This document shows positions 51,947 to 64,000 of a stretch of 64,000 bases of DNA, piece by piece; the stretch's first letter is position 1, and each line of letters opens with the position of its first letter. The stretch is from Lingula anatina. Its lineage: Eukaryota > Brachiopoda > Lingulata > Lingulida > Lingulidae. Under the pieces are notes generated by a model. It saw only the letters and a list, made by a program, of their open reading frames with translations. It searched no databases and had not been told where the DNA came from. The stretch covers positions 201,890 through 265,889 of the forward strand of contig NW_019775396.1 of the NCBI RefSeq assembly GCF_001039355.2, in the 5' to 3' direction. The translations under genes and the position numbers were made by a program.

Positions 51947-52179
51947 GGGGAGGATCCAGATTATTTGAAGGGGGGGGGGGGGGGGCGATACGAAGCCGAC
52001 CCTCGGCCCCCTTGGAGAGTTTTGGAGGAATGACGGTGCCATTTGGAATGGTTAAGTACTATTAATCAGCTTGTAAAAATTCTAGTTTCAAGAAGGAAAT
52101 GTTAGTGTGATTTTTTTCAGAAACCTAAGGGGAGAGGGTGAGGACGTCCCTGACCCCCACCCTTCTAAATCCGCCACTG
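51947..52179. mobile_element. Candidate short inverted-repeat element
   Basis: The left edge (TAGGGGAGGATCCAGATTAT) and right edge (CTTCTAAATCCGCCACTGA) are imperfect reverse complements of each other, of the GGCGGATCCAG type seen at the ends of many short non-autonomous elements. The interior has a 15-base G run and no coding sequence. Target duplication not resolved. Confidence 0.4.
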
Positions 52180-52581
52180 ATGCTCCATATAAAGACAGCA
52201 TGGTGGCATCGTTCACATAATCTAGTAGTTACATTATCCATCTCTGACCAGCATCACTGCAGGGGACACAATATTGTCCTTGTTAAAGTTTTCAATTATA
52301 CGATCAATAATATATTAGGTGATAAGTACAAATTCTTCTGAAAGCTTTTATATTGGCAAGTTCAATCAAAATTTTGTGGCGTTTTTGATTAGTCTCCACT
52401 ATTTAAATAAATTAGTTTAGAAATAAAAACCAACTAATTTCGTCTTTTTCATTATACCACCAGGCTCTTTGACCGATTATAGCACAGCAAATTTTCACAA
52501 CAGTAATGGCCTTGGTTGATTATAAACATGTATGGTTCTAGACAACAGACATAAAAATAGACATAAAAGTTCTGACGAATA

Positions 52582-52587
52582 TTTATT
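52582..52587 (-). terminator. EEF1B2 polyadenylation signal
   Basis: AATAAA on the minus strand (TTTATT on plus), about 170 bases after the EEF1B2 stop codon; a normal distance for the compact 3' UTR of a translation-factor gene. Confidence 0.55.
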
Positions 52588-52757
52588 GAGAGTCAAGTAG
52601 CATGAATTTGTGCCAAAAACAAGAATTTTAATTTGTGTAAGTCACTCGACAATATACAAAAATCTTCTTCATTTAAAAATTGCAGAAGGTCTATATATAA
52701 AGTTGTGGTCCACACAGTTCATTGGCAATATTGTTTAGGTCACAATAACAACCATGC

Positions 52758-55505
52758 TTAGATCTTATTGAAAGCTACAACGTCTACAGATTGGACGAAA
52801 TCTTCAAATGCTGTAATACTTTCCTCCAGAAAATCTGTGCCAACCTAAAAACAAAATAAATATTTGTTTACAGCTATAAAGATGCTACTCAAAGTTGACA
52901 AGCAAATCTTGAAACTATTAAAAATAATATTAAATAATACTACATAAAAGCTTGTTGATAAGTACAATCAGCCTTAAAACACGGAAAATGGTAAAACTTC
53001 CATAAACTTCAACAGTTAATTTATTCAAAAATACCTGTTAAATCTTCCACAAACTTCATTCTTTAACACATACTCAATTAGCATCCAATATACCTTAGAC
53101 TGCATTCCCACAAATTTAGATTGAACCATCTGGATCAACCTAACTCCCTGGGGGTTCATGCTAAATTGCTGTCAGCCGAGAGCGCACGGAAGTTATTTAC
53201 CCCCTTTTAGTAGACGGGACAGACATTTAAGCCGGCTAAGCTGACAGTAATCCAGTGAGACTCCCCACATGGATAGATTGATCTAAAATCTGTGGGGAAT
53301 GCAGTCATAGACTTATAAGTTAGCTAACTGTAAGATTTAGGATGAGGGGGCTACCCCCCTCCCCACTTCCCACCCTACTGTGGCTTACCTTGGCATCTTC
53401 TACAACACACATGATCTGCAGCTTTTTGATACCATAGCCCACTGGGACTTGTTTGGCTGGAAAATAATTTGAAATTCACCATTCAGTTATTTGTAGTGTA
53501 TGATGAATTTTTAATAGTTTTTTTTAAACTTGAAACCTTTGAAAATGACCCTTATTGCTGTTTGTTTTTTTATGATGGACAAATCCACTCCTGGTAGTAA
53601 TATATCCACTGCAAATAAATCAATTAATTTAAAAATTAACAGAAAACTCTTTCTGTATATTGGCAGCTCTGGTATAATGTGCTTTAACTTGACCGACCCA
53701 GACTTTTGTTAACCTAGCAAGCAGACTCAGCACTATGTATTCAGGCAATAAGTAAAGCCATGTCCTCTACTCACAAGCTCCCCACACTAGACCATCAGTC
53801 TCAATGCCACGGACTAGCTTCTCCATTTCACCAAGATCTGTTTCATCGTCCCAGGGTTTAATGTCCAAAACGATTGAACTCTTGGCAATCGGGCCTGGCT
53901 CTGAAAGATTGATAAANNNNNNNNNNNNNNNNNNNNNNNNNNNNNNNNNNNNNNNNNNNNNNNNNNNNNNNNNNNNNNNNNNNNNNNNNNNNNNNNNNNN
54001 NNNNNNNNNNNNNNNNNNNNNNNNNNNNNNNNNNNNNNNNNNNNNNNNNNNNNNNNNNNNNNNNNNNNNNNNNNNNNNNNNNNNNNNNNNNNNNNNNNNN
54101 NNNNNNNNNNNNNNNNNNNNNNNNNNNNNNNNNNNNNNNNNNNNNNNNNNNNNNNNNNNNNNNNNNNNNNNNNNNNNNNNNNNNNNNNNNNNNNNNNNNN
54201 NNNNNNNNNNNNNNNNNNNNNNNNNNNNNNNNNNNNNNNNNNNNNNNNNNNNNNNNNNNNNNNNNNNNNNNNNNNNNNNNNNNNNNNNNNNNNNNNNNNN
54301 NNNNNNNNNNNNNNNNNNNNNNNNNNNNNNNNNNNNNNNNNNNNNNNNNNNNNNNNNNNNNNNNNNNNNNNNNNNNNNNNNNNNNNNNNNNNNNNNNNNN
54401 NNNNNNNNNNNNNNNNNNNNNNNNNNNNNNNNNNNNNNNNNNNNNNNNNNNNNNNNNNNNNNNNNNNNNNNNNNNNNNNNNNNNNNNNNNNNNNNNNNNN
54501 NNNNNNNNNNNNNNNNNNNNNNNNNNNNNNNNNNNNNNNNNNNNNNNNNNNNNNNNNNNNNNNNNNNNNNNNNNNNNNNNNNNNNNNNNNNNNNNNNNNN
54601 NNNNNNNNNNNNNNNNNNNNNNNNNNNNNNNNNNNNNNNNNNNNNNNNNNNNNNNNNNNNNNNNNNNNNNNNNNNNNNNNNTCAACCTAACTCCCTGGGG
54701 GTTCATGCTAAATTGCTGTCAGCCGAGAGCGCACGGAAGTTATTTACCCCCTTTTAGTAGACGGGACAGACATTTAAGCCGGCTAAGCTGACAGTAATCC
54801 AGTGAGACTCCCCACATGGATAGATTGATCTAAAATCTGTGGGGAATGCAGTCATAGACTTATAAGTTAGCTAACTGTAAGATTTAGGATGAGGGGGCTA
54901 CCCCCCTCCCCACTTCCCACCCTACTGTGGCTTACCTTGGCATCTTCTACAACACACATGATCTGCAGCTTTTTGATACCATAGCCCACTGGGACTTGTT
55001 TGGCTGGAAAATAATTTGAAATTCACCATTCAGTTATTTGTAGTGTATGATGAATTTTTAATAGTTTTTTTTAAACTTGAAACCTTTGAAAATGACCCTT
55101 ATTGCTGTTTGTTTTTTTATGATGGACAAATCCACTCCTGGTAGTAATATATCCACTGCAAATAAATCAATTAATTTAAAAATTAACAGAAAACTCTTTC
55201 TGTATATTGGCAGCTCTGGTATAATGTGCTTTAACTTGACCGACCCAGACTTTTGTTAACCTAGCAAGCAGACTCAGCACTATGTATTCAGGCAATAAGT
55301 AAAGCCATGTCCTCTACTCACAAGCTCCCCACACTAGACCATCAGTCTCAATGCCACGGACTAGCTTCTCCATTTCACCAAGATCTGTTTCATCGTCCCA
55401 GGGTTTAATGTCCAAAACGATTGAACTCTTGGCAATCGGGCCTGGCTCTGAAAGATTGATAAACAAATAAATAAATAAATAAATATGAGATAAAGCTCAA
55501 ACAGA

Positions 55506-55548
<43 letters not shown>

Positions 55549-57035
55549 TAGCAGCACATATAATCTGCTGACATTCTTGATCATAACAAAACAATATTCC
55601 TGTCCGTGCTACTTAGGCAGGGCATAATTAATTTCTTAGGCAGGGCATAATCGATTTCTTACTTGCAGCCTTCTTAGCAGCGTATTCAGCTAATCTTTTC
55701 TCTTTCAATTCAGCAGCAGCAGCGTCATCTTCCTCATCAGACCCAAACAGGTCAATATCATCGTCATCATCATCATCGTCATCAGCAGCTGAGGCACCGC
55801 CAGCTGGGCCATAGGCACTGACATCCTTCTTTTGTCCAGGAAAACTGAAATATATATTTGATAAATAAATTAGGCTTTTAAAGATCAAACTATGTTAACA
55901 GAAGTAAAACAGACTAAATACGACTTAATTCTAAAGTTGTCAGTTTGTAGGAACAGTCTGACAAATTTGTACAAGTATGTTGCCCTATCACACTGACGTG
56001 GCTGCCTTCTTAGGCTACAGCTTGTGGCAGGTCAACAGATAACACTTTTGACATCTTTCAAAACAGAACACAAGCATCTCTTTAGATGAGAATTCACATT
56101 TTATTATCATAAAAATTTCTTCTGTAAGTGAATACTGGTATGTGAGAGAGTGAGATTATTCAGTCCATGTTAACTGTACCTGGCTGTGGCCTTGCCAAAT
56201 GACTTGATGTGGTTGTACCAGCGCAGGGCGTGGCACAGGTCAGCTGACGGTGGTCCAGACAGGGCGGAGAACACGGCTACATCAGCCTGGGAGGGGGTGA
56301 ACCTAAAAACACAATTGATAATGATAATATTTATAATAATAATTAAATTTATTATGTTTACTAGTGCAAGTATATTTGTAATGAACTTATGCTCTTACCC
56401 AAAATGGTAAAGCTAAACGTATTACAATGCATAGTGACCACTAATTATTCAAGTTATGATTTGTGATGCAACTTCCTGTAACTAATTGCAAAGTATACTG
56501 TGCGGACATCTTTGTTTGGTAAAAGAAATGAAAACTATTCTAAAACTACTGTACTCATGGTGTCAATTTTCACAAGCATTTCTCTATTATGAAATATTAC
56601 TTACAATAAACTTGTTAACGTTAAAACAAAAAATTCAATATTGACATGGTGCTAACAACACACAGAACAAACTTGTCACAACTTACACATGGGCAATCGT
56701 AAAATCGAGCCTGCATAATAAAATATCAAAACGCAGAGAATTTTCAGCGGAATTTTTGCTCGAATATCAGATACGTAGTAGTATTCAATTGAGCTATTTA
56801 TTTGTATTGCGCTCTTCACTGTCTACAAGGGCAGTTTGCAAACGCAGTTTACAGTGTACTACGTCTACACTACACCACAACGTACAATGATAACACGTAC
56901 ATTATGGCACTGGTATAAATCGACAGAAACTCATTGATAAGCCGTTGACACTTACCCTTGTATGTAACTTCTGTCGGCCAGGAACTCATTAAGGACCTTG
57001 AGGCCAGCAGCACTCTTCAGATCACCGAAACCCAT
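52758..57035 (-). CDS. EEF1B2: Translation elongation factor 1-beta (eEF1B alpha, guanine nucleotide exchange)
   Basis: Exchange factor that reloads eEF1A with GTP as part of the eEF1 complex. Exons: 56956-57035, 56180-56302, 55663-55844, 55322-55447, 54936-55003 and 52758-52844. They sum to 666 bases, 221 codons, near the 225 of the human protein. Seen in order: an N-terminal GST-C-like segment ([35 protein letters not shown]); a nine-aspartate acidic linker and [13 protein letters not shown]; a lysine/glutamate-rich segment; then the catalytic C-terminal domain ([54 protein letters not shown]). The FGSDEED serine matches the casein kinase 2 site of the family. Two exons are present twice around an N gap; I used the copies nearer the 5' end, but the other pair encodes the same residues. 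Confidence 0.96.
53135..55463. repeat. 782-bp direct repeat flanking a 765-base N gap in EEF1B2
   Basis: Segments 53135-53916 and 54682-55463 are the same length and appear identical, and lie on either side of the N run at 53917-54681. The left segment holds second copies of two EEF1B2 exons (53775-53900 and 53389-53456). Identity without allele-like differences suggests one locus placed twice during gap closing, not a real duplication. Confidence 0.9.
55508..55546. repeat. GT microsatellite
   Basis: GT repeat of about 19 units in an EEF1B2 intron, just past the repeated 782-bp segment. Confidence 0.95.
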
Positions 57036-57121
57036 CTTAAACGGTGGATAAAAATGTTGGGGAGACGTGCACACGTGTTACACTGTCGATCACCGGTCGG
57101 CGAAAAGGCGGAAGTTTAATG

Positions 57122-57133
57122 TGCGCATGCCGA
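57122..57133. promoter_or_regulatory. NRF-1-like site
   Basis: TGCGCATGCCGA fits the palindromic NRF-1 consensus (YGCGCAYGCGCR) with a weakened right half. It lies about 90 bp upstream of the EEF1B2 start codon and between the two genes; NRF-1 drives many respiratory-chain genes. Confidence 0.4.
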
Positions 57134-57276
57134 CATCTAGGTTTAGTTAGTAACATTGTGTGTCTCTATAAATATTTCATGTACATATCATAAAAAATAA
57201 ATGAAAAACTGAATTATCTCAACTGAATGCTATATGAGTATTCTAATCATTATTTAAAAAATATTTGATTTTTATT

Positions 57277-57294
57277 TACCCATCATGCACTGCG
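57277..57294 (+). promoter_or_regulatory. ZNF143/STAF-type binding site
   Basis: TACCCATCATGCACTGCG closely matches the recalled STAF/ZNF143 consensus (CCCA, any two bases, ATGC, then a YYGCG-type end). This factor commonly marks bidirectional promoters of mitochondrial and translation genes. It lies about 30 bp before the likely NDUFS1 first-exon donor. Confidence 0.6.
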
Positions 57295-57783
57295 TGAAAC
57301 TTGCATCCATATTGTTTCCGTTTTAGAGGTAGGCTGTGTGTTTTGGTTATTTTTTTGTCGATTATCGTGTCAAATAAATGTAAACAGGCTACCCAGTTGC
57401 TATATATTTTATATTTGTATCTTTGATAGCATAACAGTCTCTTGCAAATTGGTTTTGCGCTTTTCAAAGTCGTTGAATTATCGCGTTAAATTTTAGCCGA
57501 CGTTACAAAACCAGACAAGGTTATTTCGGCAATTCCTGAGAATAATTTTGACTGGGAGTGTGACATTGAAAATTATGTGGCAGATAAAAAACTGCTGCAG
57601 TTAAGCTGGAATAGTGCGTGACATTGTACCCCCAAGAGTACCAAGAGAATTTCTTCATTGTTATAAGCCGATTGTATTCTGTAATTTCTCATTTCATTTT
57701 CAACGATTTGCCCATTTTATTTGCATCGAATTACTTATCATAAAGCTACATGTGCACTGTATTTATTCTTTCAGGCTGCCACC

Positions 57784-63987
<6,204 letters not shown>

Positions 63988-64000
63988 TAAGTGAAATCAC

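Larger units (their letters stand above)
48198..52757. other. Intergenic region
   Basis: 4.6 kb between divergently placed gene ends: the ZSWIM2 5' end and the EEF1B2 3' end. No coding region is supportable. Contents: AT repeats (48414-48452 and 49668-49749), an ATT repeat (49357-49407), poly-A (49002-49027), an imperfect tandem duplication near 49431 and 49621, and a poly-G run (51971-51985). Near 50390-50460 there is a stretch ending in AATGCGCTTTAC that resembles a dispersed repeat common in marine invertebrates. A candidate short inverted-repeat element lies at 51947-52179. The ZSWIM2 promoter should lie just above 48197, but I see no clear motif. Confidence 0.5.
57036..57783. promoter_or_regulatory. 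Bidirectional promoter region between EEF1B2 and NDUFS1
   Basis: 748 bp separate the two divergent start codons. On the EEF1B2 side, minus-strand sequence around 57100-57115 reads ACTTCCGCCTTTTCGCC. That combines an ETS-like core (CGGAAGT on plus) with a pyrimidine tract of the kind that starts translation-machinery mRNAs (TOP). A ZNF143/STAF-like site and an NRF-1-like site lie between the genes. On the NDUFS1 side, a 5' UTR exon probably ends at a donor near 57328 (TTAGAG|GTAGGC) and splices to the acceptor just before 57775 (TTCTTTCAG). Confidence 0.6.

Noticed and set aside
53804-54757. Open frames spanning the N run at 53917-54681
   Set aside because: Made almost entirely of unknown residues, and the flanks are EEF1B2 exons read in the wrong frame or strand.
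52758-57035. snoRNAs in EEF1B2 introns, as in the human gene
   Set aside because: I looked on the minus strand for C and D boxes (RTGATGA, CTGA) in the first two introns and saw no convincing pair. A covariance-model search could still find one.

Overview
The window is nuclear DNA from an invertebrate animal. The genes have many short exons with canonical GT/AG introns of about 200 to 1000 bp. The DNA is AT-rich and full of microsatellites, and the encoded proteins are clear homologues of animal proteins. A marine lophotrochozoan (mollusc, brachiopod, annelid or similar) is my best guess, but the sequence does not fix the species. Nothing bacterial or plasmid-like is present.

Layout. (1) 143-13513, plus strand: the 3' part of a laminin-type integrin alpha gene, from the FG-GAP repeats to the GFFKR cytoplasmic tail. 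Four of its exons occur twice. (2) 15704-30540: a long region present in two copies (A 15704-24026, B 24029 to about 29920) joined at one N. It carries a gene for a small secreted protein built from eight 23-residue acidic repeats, each bounded by a tetrabasic site. Copy A is cut off at the N and copy B is complete. Copy A also holds a degenerate Tc1-like element for which copy B shows the empty site. (3) 33615-34052, minus: an intronless small single-pass membrane protein, not recognised. (4) 41091-48197, minus: a complete ZSWIM2-type E3 ubiquitin ligase in 12 exons, 807 codons and in frame throughout. (5) 52758-57035, minus: complete eEF1-beta (EEF1B2) in six exons, 221 codons, with two exons repeated around an N gap. 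(6) 57784 to the end, plus: the 5' half of NDUFS1, the 75-kDa iron-sulfur subunit of complex I. It starts head-to-head with EEF1B2 across a roughly 750-bp interval containing a strong ZNF143/STAF-like site and an NRF-1-like site.

All five N positions or gaps are flanked by directly repeated sequence (about 3.6 kb, about 6-8 kb, 0.5 kb, 782 bp and 50 bp). Most of the tandem duplications are therefore probably unmerged haplotypes or bad gap joins, not biological duplications. Used that way, they give a free comparison of two haplotypes. The duplicated integrin exons differ only at synonymous sites, whereas the secreted repeat protein differs by amino-acid changes and in one whole repeat unit.

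The genes do not form one pathway. The integrin acts at the cell surface, ZSWIM2 in ubiquitin transfer, EEF1B2 in translation elongation and NDUFS1 in respiration. From memory, the human homologues (ITGA6, ZSWIM2, EEF1B2, NDUFS1) all lie on chromosome 2q31-q33, and EEF1B2/NDUFS1 is head-to-head there too, so the window looks like an old conserved linkage block. The least explained items are the tetrabasic-repeat secreted protein, the 3.6-kb palindromic element in the NDUFS1 intron, and two cases where an exon edge with its splice site is tandemly repeated into the adjacent intron.
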